Of a DNA stretch of 64,000 bases, positions 17,299 to 25,586 are shown piece after piece. Under the pieces are notes generated by a model, which saw only the letters and a program-made list of their open reading frames with translations, had not been told where the DNA came from and did not search any database. Position 1 is the stretch's first letter; each line of letters begins with the position of its first letter. The position numbers and the translations under genes are program-made. Origin of the DNA: Flagellimonas yonaguniensis (GTDB taxonomy: Bacteria > Bacteroidota > Bacteroidia > Flavobacteriales > Flavobacteriaceae). Location of the stretch: positions 124,001 through 188,000 of the forward strand of contig NZ_JARFVB010000006.1 of the NCBI RefSeq assembly GCF_029193885.1. Direction: 5' to 3'.

Positions 17299-19551
17299 TT
17301 ATTTTGTAATAGGAGCCGTAAGGCAATGCTCCGGAATACCAAAACCATCGACCAAAACCTCGATATGTGGCCGCAGTTCGGTGGATAGACGTTCCACCCG
17401 CTGACGGATGGCCTTCGATTTTGTACTCCCAATATAGCCCTGCTCCAAATACCATCTCGCATCCGAATTGATTTGATCAAGAGCATAAAGGCAACCCACT
17501 TTTTCCATCAATGCTCGGTATTTTAGGTCTATTATCTGTTCGCAATGGTCACAAAAAATATGATAGGCCAGCTCCACACTGTACGCTTTCCCAAGAGCTA
17601 ACAAGTGGGTCTGTACCTTTAAAAAGGCCTGATACGAGGGAATTCCTTTTTTTATGTAGTTGCGAATGCGCATGGCAAGGGTATAAGTGAGTCTTCTGGT
17701 GCGATAATCAAAGGCGTGCTTATGAAACTTTGGGTTATAGAGGTGTTCCGCATCGACCTTATTTGAATATAAGGGGTTGATGGCCGCAAGTTTGTCCGAA
17801 ATCTGTGTCTGCAAAAGCTTGAGTACCGAAGAAAACCCTACACTATTGAACTCCGCTCTAAAATCCGATAGTATACCCTTGGCCGCTAGTTGTAACAATA
17901 CCGTATTGTCTCCTTCAAAGGTGGTGAAGATATCCACATCGCCTTTAAGGTCCGCAATTCTGTTCTCCAATAAATAACCCTTGCCGCCACATGCTTCACG
18001 GCATTCTTGAATGGTTTCATTGGCAAACCATGTGATAATGGACTTGAGACCCGCTACTTGGGTCTCTATCTTCCTCTTGTCAGATTGTGGGTCGTCACTG
18101 TATCGCTTCATCATCTCCTCCAAGGTAAAGTGATAAACATATGCCCCAGCAATAGCAGGGGTGAGCCTTAGTTGATGCGTGGGATAGTCCATGATCAGAT
18201 CTTCCTGGATCTTTACATTATCATTGAACTGCCTTCGGTTAAGAGCGTACTTTACCGCAATGGACAAGGCCATTTTGCTTCCGCCAAGTGCACCTCGTGC
18301 CACGCAGATACGTCCACCGACCAAAGTGCCCAACATAGTGAAAAATCGCTTGTTCGGATTTTTGATGGAGGAAAAGTAAGTACCATCATCCCGTATCTCT
18401 CCGTATTTATCCAGCAGATTCTGCCTGGGAACCTTTACATTGTTGAACCAGATTTTACCATTATCGACTCCGTTCAATCCCAACTTGTAACCATTATCCT
18501 CAACAGTAATGCCGTCCAGGGTTTCGTGGTTTTCATTTCTTAGGGGAACCAAAATGGCATGTACGCCCTCATTTTTACCATTGACGATCAATTGTGCGAA
18601 AACGGTGGCTATTTTGGAATGCAGGGCGTTCCCAATGTATTCCTTATTATCGTTTTTGCCAGGGGTATGTATAATGATGGAATCTGAAGATTTTTCATAG
18701 GTAGCGGTGGTCTTGATGCCCCGTACATTGGAACCATGCCCCGTTTCAGTCATGGCAAAACAACCCAATAATTTGGTTTTCCCTGCTTCGGTCAAATATT
18801 GGTCATGGTGCTTTTTTGTGCCCAATTTTTGGATGCTTCCGCCAAAAAGGCCAAACTGTACGCCAAATTTTACCGCCAAACTGCCATCCACGAACATAAG
18901 ATGTTCAAAAATGGCGGCATAAGCGGGCATGTTTCCTGTTCCTCCGTATGCATTGGGGTAGGCCATGGCACCGTATCCCGCCTCCCCCAAAAGCTGGACT
19001 TGTTTCAATATTTTATTTCGGAATTCTTCTTTGTTCCTTAATGTTTTCCAAGCAAAGTCGGGTTTGTCCAAAAACGTTCGAAACCCATCGACCACTTTGG
19101 AATGCTTTCCCTTTAGGATTTCATCCAGATTTTTGGCATCGTATTCATCCGAAGTTTTTTCATGGACCACTTCCACATCGAACAAATGATTGTAATGGTT
19201 GGGCTGTATGCCCAAATGGACTTCAATATGCTTGAGCTGTTCGTTCAAATCATCACTTTTGACCAATCGTTGACTGAGTGAAGTGAGCGGATAGGTATCG
19301 TTCTCGATCAATTTTACTTGGGAACTGGCGATGGTCTGTCTCCAATTTTTGATTTCATCATCAAGTGGAGGATTGTCCCTGTTCAACCAGCTCTGCAATT
19401 GAATTTTTTCGTCTTTATCAAGTGATGCATCAAGTCCTATGACTTTTTGTACCACGGAAATCTCGGAGGCCGATAATAGATCATCTGACCAAATCACATA
19501 AAAAAAAGGAATGTATTGAAGAATTCCTACAGAATAGTCTGTCGCAACCAT
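17299..19551 (-). CDS. Acyl-CoA dehydrogenase/oxidase family enzyme
   Basis: A 750-residue flavoenzyme resembling eukaryotic-type acyl-CoA oxidases more than short bacterial dehydrogenases. About 150 unique N-terminal residues precede the acyl-CoA dehydrogenase fold: CFAMTETGHGSNV is the flavin/substrate motif of the middle domain, RRQFN leads the helical domain, and TTFEGDNTVL supplies the probable catalytic Glu546 as in acyl-CoA oxidases. It should introduce the trans-2,3 double bond in fatty acyl-CoA. Whether electrons go to oxygen or to an electron-transfer flavoprotein cannot be read from the sequence. It is a single gene, divergent from ruvB. Confidence 0.88.
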   Translation of the reverse strand: MVATDYSVGILQYIPFFYVIWSDDLLSASEISVVQKVIGLDASLDKDEKIQLQSWLNRDNPPLDDEIKNWRQTIASSQVKLIENDTYPLTSLSQRLVKSDDLNEQLKHIEVHLGIQPNHYNHLFDVEVVHEKTSDEYDAKNLDEILKGKHSKVVDGFRTFLDKPDFAWKTLRNKEEFRNKILKQVQLLGEAGYGAMAYPNAYGGTGNMPAYAAIFEHLMFVDGSLAVKFGVQFGLFGGSIQKLGTKKHHDQYLTEAGKTKLLGCFAMTETGHGSNVRGIKTTATYEKSSDSIIIHTPGKNDNKEYIGNALHSKIATVFAQLIVNGKNEGVHAILVPLRNENHETLDGITVEDNGYKLGLNGVDNGKIWFNNVKVPRQNLLDKYGEIRDDGTYFSSIKNPNKRFFTMLGTLVGGRICVARGALGGSKMALSIAVKYALNRRQFNDNVKIQEDLIMDYPTHQLRLTPAIAGAYVYHFTLEEMMKRYSDDPQSDKRKIETQVAGLKSIITWFANETIQECREACGGKGYLLENRIADLKGDVDIFTTFEGDNTVLLQLAAKGILSDFRAEFNSVGFSSVLKLLQTQISDKLAAINPLYSNKVDAEHLYNPKFHKHAFDYRTRRLTYTLAMRIRNYIKKGIPSYQAFLKVQTHLLALGKAYSVELAYHIFCDHCEQIIDLKYRALMEKVGCLYALDQINSDARWYLEQGYIGSTKSKAIRQRVERLSTELRPHIEVLVDGFGIPEHCLTAPITK

Positions 19552-19663
19552 ATTGAACTTAATTGAAGGGATTATGACTTTCCTAAGTTAAGGTTTAGAA
19601 GACTAAGAACCATCCGAAGCACTATTTTTATGCGTATGGTTTTAGGTCGATGGGGTTTTCGGT

Positions 19664-19671
19664 TATATTTG
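19664..19671 (+). promoter_or_regulatory. -7 promoter box just before ruvB
   Basis: TATATTTG is a perfect TAnnTTTG box ending 7 bases before the ruvB ATG at 19679. The -33 region has only TTTT (about 19640-19643). If used, transcription would start within a few bases of the start codon. Confidence 0.45.
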
Positions 19672-19678
19672 TTGAAGA

Positions 19679-20701
19679 ATGAACGAGAATTTAGATCCAA
19701 CAGCCGATAATTTTTCTCCAGAGGAGCTCGATGTGGAAAGAGCTTTACGGCCCGTAAGTTTTGACGACTTTACAGGGCAGGCCCAAGTACTGGAAAACCT
19801 AAAGGTTTTTGTGCAGGCGGCCAACCTTAGGGGGGAAGCCTTGGATCATACTCTTTTTCATGGTCCTCCTGGACTTGGGAAGACCACTTTGGCCCATATT
19901 TTGGCCAACGAGCTTGGAGTGGGCATTAAGGTAACTTCGGGACCCGTGCTGGACAAGCCAGGGGATTTGGCGGGATTGTTGACCAATTTGGAAGAACGCG
20001 ATGTACTGTTTATTGATGAAATCCACAGATTGAGTCCCATTGTGGAGGAATATCTGTATTCCGCCATGGAGGATTATAAAATAGACATCATGATCGAGAC
20101 GGGACCCAATGCGCGTACCGTGCAAATCAATCTGAGTCCCTTTACGTTGATAGGAGCCACCACTCGATCGGGATTGCTTACTGCCCCTATGAGGGCCCGT
20201 TTTGGTATCCAGAGCCGTTTGGAATATTACAATACAGAATTGTTGTCCACCATCGTGGAACGCAGTGCGGAAATTTTGAATGTGCCCATTACCAATGATG
20301 CTGCCATTGAGATTGCAGGTCGAAGTAGGGGAACCCCAAGGATCTGCAACGCCCTCTTGCGTAGGGTAAGGGACTTTGCCCAGATCAAAGGGAACGGAAA
20401 CATTGACCTTGAAATTTCCCAGTTCGGACTGAAGGCCCTGAACGTGGATGCTCATGGGTTGGATGAAATGGACAACAAAATCTTGACCACCATCATAGAT
20501 AAGTTCAAGGGAGGTCCCGTTGGTATTACCACTTTGGCAACGGCCGTATCCGAAAGTGCCGAAACTCTTGAAGAAGTGTACGAGCCTTTTTTGATCCAAC
20601 AAGGTTTTATAATGCGAACCCCACGGGGCCGTGAAGTCACTGAACTTGCATACAAACATTTGGGCAAGGTAAAAGGTGGTGCACAAGGAGGTTTGTTTTA
20701 A
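19679..20701 (+). CDS. ruvB: Holliday junction branch migration helicase RuvB
   Basis: Hexameric AAA+ motor that drives branch migration with RuvA and RuvC; 340 residues, the normal length. Walker [10 protein letters not shown], Walker [10 protein letters not shown], the sensor GATTRSGLL and the C-terminal winged helix with a TPRGREVT segment are all present. ruvA lies about 7 kb downstream at 27906, so the two are not co-transcribed. Confidence 0.98.
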   Translation: MNENLDPTADNFSPEELDVERALRPVSFDDFTGQAQVLENLKVFVQAANLRGEALDHTLFHGPPGLGKTTLAHILANELGVGIKVTSGPVLDKPGDLAGLLTNLEERDVLFIDEIHRLSPIVEEYLYSAMEDYKIDIMIETGPNARTVQINLSPFTLIGATTRSGLLTAPMRARFGIQSRLEYYNTELLSTIVERSAEILNVPITNDAAIEIAGRSRGTPRICNALLRRVRDFAQIKGNGNIDLEISQFGLKALNVDAHGLDEMDNKILTTIIDKFKGGPVGITTLATAVSESAETLEEVYEPFLIQQGFIMRTPRGREVTELAYKHLGKVKGGAQGGLF

Positions 20702-20913
20702 TCTGTCGCTTTTTCATATATCGATTTTCATCAAGAAATACTTGAATTGTCAATACTTTTCGTATCTTAAGTAGACTTTTTTGGCTGTCAAACCCTTGTG
20801 GTTTTGTTTGTTTCTCCATCAAAATGGCCATAATGCTTCAAGAATACCCAAATTAATGCCATAAGAAGTTATAGTTTTAGAGCTACATTGCTCATGGTAA
20901 ATTATTATGAACA

Positions 20914-21987
20914 ATGAAGAAACGCTCAATAAAAAACAATACTCCAGAAGTAGGGGATTTTCAATCCTTATCCCATCAGATAAGAAAGCTCTGTATGCAA
21001 ATAGGAATATGTATGGGGTTGATTGTTGTTTTGGGCTTTTCCATTATTATGATGGGATATGGGTTCTGGACTAAAGGTCAAGGTCAAGAAAAGTTCCCGG
21101 ACGATGTGTATTACATGGATTACAATGTATTTAACCTGTCCAATTCCAGCAGTAATGAATTGATTAGGTTGGGATTTGATGTGTTTAGGAATACCCCTCT
21201 CCACATAGGTCCTAAACAAAAGGATTCCACCAAATTGTTTGCTGGAAACAATCTGGCATGCGCAAGTTGTCATTTAAACGGAGGCACAAAGCCTTATGCG
21301 GCTCCCCTCATTGGAGTAATCAAAAGGTTTCCCCAATACAGGGGAAGGGAAAATAAAATGGGGACCATTGAGGAGCGCATCAATGGTTGTATGGAGCGCA
21401 GCATGAACGGCAAAATGATGCCCGAATCCATCCAAGAAATGAAAGCTTTGATCGCTTACATGGACTGGTTGGGACGTGCAACCCCATCAAATGGGAAAAT
21501 TGAAGGTCAAGGGTTTTTGAAAATGGAAATACCCGATCGAGCCGTAGATTTAGCCCATGGCCAAAAAGTTTTCGAGAATACCTGCGTGGAATGCCATGGC
21601 ATGGACGGGCAGGGACAAATTCAAGAAAACGGACTTTACCTTTACCCGCCATTATGGGGGAGTGATTCCTATAACAACGGTGCAGGAATGACCCGTGTTA
21701 TCACTGCTGCACAGTTCATCAAAGGAAATATGCCTTACGGAGCCACTTTTGATAAGCCCGTTCTTACAGATGAGGAGGCTTATGATGTGGCAGGATACAT
21801 CAATCAAATGCTACGACCCACAAAACCAAACAGAGAAAGAGACTTCCCCGACCTGGTTAAAAAACCAGTTTCCACACCCTACGGTCCTTATGTGGACCCC
21901 TTCACTATTGAGCAACACCAATTAGGCCCGTTCCAGCCTATTATGGACTACTACGAAAAGGAACATCAAATTAGTAAATCCAAATAA
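20914..21987 (+). CDS. Membrane-anchored dihaem cytochrome c, TsdA-like thiosulfate dehydrogenase
   Basis: A 357-residue protein with one N-terminal transmembrane helix (about 28-51) and two c-type haem domains exposed to the periplasm. The haem motifs are CASCH at residue 116 and CVECH at 224. Between them, YRGRENKMGTIEERINGC and ERSMNGKMMPES match the conserved block of thiosulfate dehydrogenase TsdA. Cys159 in that block lies 39 residues after His120 and may be the unusual axial cysteine ligand of the active-site haem. TsdA joins two thiosulfates to tetrathionate, or runs in reverse. Two DsrE-like exported proteins follow at 13- and 4-base gaps, which supports a sulfur role. Other dihaem cytochromes share part of this pattern, so substrate identity is inferred. 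Confidence 0.78.
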   Translation: MKKRSIKNNTPEVGDFQSLSHQIRKLCMQIGICMGLIVVLGFSIIMMGYGFWTKGQGQEKFPDDVYYMDYNVFNLSNSSSNELIRLGFDVFRNTPLHIGPKQKDSTKLFAGNNLACASCHLNGGTKPYAAPLIGVIKRFPQYRGRENKMGTIEERINGCMERSMNGKMMPESIQEMKALIAYMDWLGRATPSNGKIEGQGFLKMEIPDRAVDLAHGQKVFENTCVECHGMDGQGQIQENGLYLYPPLWGSDSYNNGAGMTRVITAAQFIKGNMPYGATFDKPVLTDEEAYDVAGYINQMLRPTKPNRERDFPDLVKKPVSTPYGPYVDPFTIEQHQLGPFQPIMDYYEKEHQISKSK

Positions 21988-21999
21988 ACACTAGTAACA

Positions 22000-22683
22000 A
22001 TGAAAACAACACAATCAACATCAAGACGAAGTTTTATGGGAGCGATGATGTTGGGTGCCACGGCATCCACATTGTCGGTTTTTAGAAGTCCTGTATTTGC
22101 AGGAATGACAGATTTTACAGATTTGGAAATGGGAGATGCAGAAGCTTGGATGAAATCAATCAAGGGTAAACACCGTATTGTTTATGATGGATCATACCCG
22201 CATCAAGGGTTTCCCATTATTTGGAATTGGGCCTATTACCTGTCCAACAATGAAATGGGGTCGCCCGATGACGAAATTACGGCAATGACCGTTTTAAGGC
22301 ATGATGCCATCCCATTTGCATTGCATGATGATCTTTGGAAAAAGTACTCGTTGGGAGAAATGTTCCATGTGAAGAAAGCCGATGGAACAGCCTATGATCG
22401 TAACCCATACTATGAGCCGCAAGAAGGGGATTTTCCCATGCCGGTAATTCAAGGAATCAAGGATTTGATAGATAGAGGGGCCATGTTCTGTGTTTGCAAT
22501 CTGGCCCTAAATGTGTACAGTGGTGCAGTGGCACAGCAAATGGGCAAGGACCCCAATGAAGTTTACGAAGAATGGAAAGCTGCGGTTCTGCCCAAAATCC
22601 AAATAGTACCCTCTGGGGTATGGGCATTGGGCAGGGCCCAAGAAGAGGGATGCGGTTACATTTTTGCAGGAAATACCATTTAA
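22000..22683 (+). CDS. Tat-exported DsrE-like protein
   Basis: A 227-residue protein with a twin-arginine signal (SRRSFMGAMM, arginines 9-10, cleavage near VFAG about residue 34). The rest resembles DsrE/DsrF-like sulfur-relay folds: KHRIVYDGSYPHQGFPII, a central LRHDAIPFALHDDLW, then MFCVCNLAL with Cys164 and Cys166, where DsrE-type proteins carry their reactive cysteine, and a later cysteine in EEGCGY. Tat export implies that it folds before leaving the cytoplasm. It sits in one operon with the TsdA-like cytochrome and a second DsrE-like protein, suggesting periplasmic sulfur-atom transfer. The exact reaction is unknown. Confidence 0.68.
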   Translation: MKTTQSTSRRSFMGAMMLGATASTLSVFRSPVFAGMTDFTDLEMGDAEAWMKSIKGKHRIVYDGSYPHQGFPIIWNWAYYLSNNEMGSPDDEITAMTVLRHDAIPFALHDDLWKKYSLGEMFHVKKADGTAYDRNPYYEPQEGDFPMPVIQGIKDLIDRGAMFCVCNLALNVYSGAVAQQMGKDPNEVYEEWKAAVLPKIQIVPSGVWALGRAQEEGCGYIFAGNTI

Positions 22684-22686
22684 AAG

Positions 22687-23097
22687 ATGAAAAAGATAGT
22701 TTTATTTTTAATGATGATGGTGTCGGGGTTGATCCTGGCACAGAACGAACCCATCAAAGTGGTATTTGATGTGACCAGCAGTAATCCAGATGTGCATAGA
22801 ACCGCAGCCAAGCATTTAAGGTTGATGGCCGAGGCCTATCCAGAATCAGAGTTTGAATTGGTAATTTACAGCGGAGCCTATAAAATGGTAGATAAAAAGT
22901 CATCGGTGGCAGGAGAAACTTTATCGGATATTGTGAATAAAGACAATGTGGACATCGTGATTTGCCAACAGACTATGAAAAGACATGAAATGACCATGGA
23001 TGATCTTATTCCGGGAGTGGGGTCGGTGCCCGATGGGATTTATGAAATCATCATGAAACAAAAGGAAGGTTGGGGTTATATAAAAGAAGCCCAATAG
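22687..23097 (+). CDS. Sec-exported small DsrE-like protein
   Basis: A 136-residue protein with a Sec signal peptide ending near LILAQ (about residue 19). The mature part has the alternating strand-helix pattern of DsrE/DsrF proteins (IKVVFDVTSSNPDVHRTAAKH; ELVIYSGAYKMV) and a single cysteine, Cys93, at VDIVICQQTMKRHEM, the position of the sulfur-carrying cysteine in that fold. It starts 4 bases after the Tat-exported relative, so translation is probably coupled. It may act as the acceptor or donor partner of that protein. Confidence 0.7.
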   Translation: MKKIVLFLMMMVSGLILAQNEPIKVVFDVTSSNPDVHRTAAKHLRLMAEAYPESEFELVIYSGAYKMVDKKSSVAGETLSDIVNKDNVDIVICQQTMKRHEMTMDDLIPGVGSVPDGIYEIIMKQKEGWGYIKEAQ

Positions 23098-23140
23098 CAG
23101 ATATGACCAAAATTGAATAATTATGAAGTAACTTTATGGC

Positions 23141-24061
23141 ATGAATGCCGAGAAAAACACCCGATTGATAAAAACCGAGGCCAAGCGCCTCGGTTTTTTG
23201 TCATGTGGTGTGTCCAAAGCGGAATTTCTGGAGAAAGAAGCGCCTCGTTTGGAGAAATGGCTCAACCAGAGCATGCACGGCGAGATGCAGTACATGGAAA
23301 ATCATTTTGATAAACGGTTGGATCCCACAAAATTGGTCGAGGGTTCCAAGTCGGTAATATCGCTCTTGTTGAATTATTTTCCGTCAGAAGAACAAAACCA
23401 GGATTCCTATAAGATTTCCAAGTACGCTTATGGGATGGATTATCACTTTGTGATAAAGAATAAGCTCAAAAGCCTGCTCCATTATATTCAGGAAAAAATT
23501 GGGGAGGTTCATGGCAGGGCTTTTGTGGATTCTGCACCTGTTTTGGACAAGGCCTGGGCGGCCAGAAGCGGTCTTGGCTGGATAGGGAAGAACAGTAATT
23601 TGCTCACCCAGCAAGTGGGGTCTTTTTATTTTATTGCAGAACTGATCGTGGATTTGGAACTTGAGTACGACACGCCAGTGACCGATCACTGCGGTACCTG
23701 TACCGCTTGCATTGATGCCTGTCCCACGGAAGCCATTGTGCAACCCTATGTGGTCGATGGCAGCAAATGTATTTCGTATCTGACCATTGAGTTGAAAAAC
23801 GAGATTCCCTCCGAATTTGATGGCAAACTCGATGATTGGATGTTCGGATGTGATGTCTGTCAGGATGTGTGCCCATGGAACCGTTTTTCAAAATCGCATA
23901 GCGAACCACTATTCAATCCCCATCCAGACCTCTTGGACTTCACTAAAAAGGATTGGGAAGAGATTACCGAGGATGTGTTCCAAAAGGTGTTCAAGAAATC
24001 AGCTGTAAAGCGAACCAAACTTTCAGGGTTTCAACGTAATGTCAATTTTCTGAAGAAATAA
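23141..24061 (+). CDS. queG: Epoxyqueuosine reductase QueG
   Basis: Cobalamin- and iron-sulfur-dependent enzyme that makes the last step of queuosine in tRNA (epoxyqueuosine to queuosine); 306 residues. The N-terminal catalytic domain contains YHFVIKNKL and the [11 protein letters not shown] region with its conserved Asp. The ferredoxin part has two [4Fe-4S] motifs, [12 protein letters not shown] and CDVCQDVCP. The start at 23141 is supported by [11 protein letters not shown] near the N-terminus, which is conserved in the family. Oddly, that same stretch of DNA forms a terminator-like hairpin (23170-23199). Confidence 0.95.
   Translation: MNAEKNTRLIKTEAKRLGFLSCGVSKAEFLEKEAPRLEKWLNQSMHGEMQYMENHFDKRLDPTKLVEGSKSVISLLLNYFPSEEQNQDSYKISKYAYGMDYHFVIKNKLKSLLHYIQEKIGEVHGRAFVDSAPVLDKAWAARSGLGWIGKNSNLLTQQVGSFYFIAELIVDLELEYDTPVTDHCGTCTACIDACPTEAIVQPYVVDGSKCISYLTIELKNEIPSEFDGKLDDWMFGCDVCQDVCPWNRFSKSHSEPLFNPHPDLLDFTKKDWEEITEDVFQKVFKKSAVKRTKLSGFQRNVNFLKK
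23170..23199 (+). terminator. Terminator-like hairpin inside the start of queG
   Basis: AAAAACCGAGGC (23170-23181) pairs perfectly with GCCTCGGTTTTT (23187-23198) around a 5-base loop (CAAGC), with six T residues on the right. It lies within codons 10-20 of queG. It could end transcripts from the sulfur operon upstream when queG is not being translated. Confidence 0.6.
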
Positions 24062-24135
24062 CATTATATTGAACCCTATTCCCGAAATATTCATACCCTT
24101 TTTTGAATATTATGGATACTAGCTAAACAAACAGC

Positions 24136-25461
24136 ATGATTAAGATTAAAAAACCCAAATTAAGTTTTTGGCAGATTTTTAATATGAACGTTGGGTTCCT
24201 TGGAATCCAATATAGTTTTGGTTTGCAGCAGAGCGCGATCAATCCAATATTCCTTTTTTTAGGCGCCTCGGAAGAAATGCTTCCCATTTTAAATATTGCA
24301 GGTCCGGTTACTGGTTTGATAGTGCAACCCATTATCGGTGCCGTATCAGATAAAACGTGGTCGCCTCGTTGGGGCAGGCGAAAGCCTTTTTTCCTCATCG
24401 GTGCCCTGATGGGCAGTCTATGCTTGTTCTTCTTCCCGTTAAGTCCGGCTTTGTGGTTCGCTGTTGGATTATTGTGGATTTTGGATGTGGGGAACAATAT
24501 GGCCATGGAGCCATACCGTGCATTTGTTGGGGATAAATTGCCAGAATCACAATTCAGTATCGGGTACCAAATGCAGAGTCTTTTTGTGGGAGCGGGTATT
24601 CTTTTGGCAAATGCCTCCATCTTTTTGTTCCAAGATTGGTTTGGTGGCGGTCAAGAAGTTGAGGGAGCAGTTCCTAAATGGTTGTATTATTCTTTTTTTA
24701 TTGGATCGTTTCTTTCCATAGTTACCATTTTATGGTCTGTTTTAAAAACACCCGAGATACCACCTTCAGATAAAGAGCTGGCAGAAATCAATAAACATAA
24801 AGCGCTTCCCTTTGCGGAGCGCGTAAAGGTCCCTTTTGTGGAAATTATACATGCCGTTAAAGAAATGCCCAAATTTATGTGGAAGCTCTCTGCGGTATAC
24901 TTGTTTCAATGGTACGCTCTTTTTGTGTATTGGCAGTACATTACCCCCTTATTCAGGGTTTCCTTAGGCTATGATACTTCTGAGGCTGCGGCCCAGGCAG
25001 CCAAAATGAGCACGACCTATAATGTGGTCACGGCGGTGGTTGCATTGGTCTTGGTGCCTTTGACCATGCGTTTTGGAGGTAAGAAAGTATATGCTTTAAG
25101 TTTGTTGGGGACAGCAGTCGCGCTATTTGCCATCCCATATATTCAGGACCCGCTTTATGTGCTGTTCCCCATGGTACTGTTCGGAATTGGATGGGCTGCA
25201 ATGATGGGGATTCCCTATAGCATGGTTTCCAAAGTGGTGCCGCAGGAGAGAAGAGGCGTGTACATGGGTATTTTAAATATGATGATCGTAATTCCGATGG
25301 GAATTGAAACACTTACATTTGGTCCTATTTTTAAAAACCTTTTAGGGGCCAATTCGGTCAATGCGATGTTGTTTGCCGCCGTATGTTTCACAATTGCGGC
25401 AATTCTAGCCATGCGGTTGAACGTTTCCAAAGCGAAAAAAGAGTATCCGTTGGATGCTTGA
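24136..25461 (+). CDS. Major facilitator transporter, SLC45/GPH-like sugar permease
   Basis: A 441-residue, 12-helix transporter. After the second helix it has VSDKTWSPRWGRRKPF, the loop 2-3 signature of SLC45/sucrose-maltose-type and related GPH transporters. An inserted soluble segment follows the sixth helix (about 205-240). Disaccharide or glycoside uptake with protons is the likely role; the substrate cannot be assigned. No glycosidase or SusCD genes adjoin it; queG is upstream and maeB downstream, both unrelated. Confidence 0.8.
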   Translation: MIKIKKPKLSFWQIFNMNVGFLGIQYSFGLQQSAINPIFLFLGASEEMLPILNIAGPVTGLIVQPIIGAVSDKTWSPRWGRRKPFFLIGALMGSLCLFFFPLSPALWFAVGLLWILDVGNNMAMEPYRAFVGDKLPESQFSIGYQMQSLFVGAGILLANASIFLFQDWFGGGQEVEGAVPKWLYYSFFIGSFLSIVTILWSVLKTPEIPPSDKELAEINKHKALPFAERVKVPFVEIIHAVKEMPKFMWKLSAVYLFQWYALFVYWQYITPLFRVSLGYDTSEAAAQAAKMSTTYNVVTAVVALVLVPLTMRFGGKKVYALSLLGTAVALFAIPYIQDPLYVLFPMVLFGIGWAAMMGIPYSMVSKVVPQERRGVYMGILNMMIVIPMGIETLTFGPIFKNLLGANSVNAMLFAAVCFTIAAILAMRLNVSKAKKEYPLDA

Positions 25462-25586
25462 AACATGCATCCTTATATCATTCATCAAACCTTTTGCTTT
25501 GTTTTCTGCAAGCCTTCAAATTGATGCTTAGGATTTTAAGATAAAACCAATGAATGTCCTAACTTTACCAATTCATTTTTGACAAT

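Noticed and set aside
19799-20686. 295-codon minus-strand frame opposite ruvB
   Set aside because: RuvB is complete and conserved on the plus strand; the antisense product has no recognisable motif.
20702-20913. Possible hidden gene or terminator between ruvB and the TsdA-like gene
   Set aside because: No frame of useful length and no clear GC-rich stem with T tract; only a weak promoter-like TAGTTTTA near 20872.
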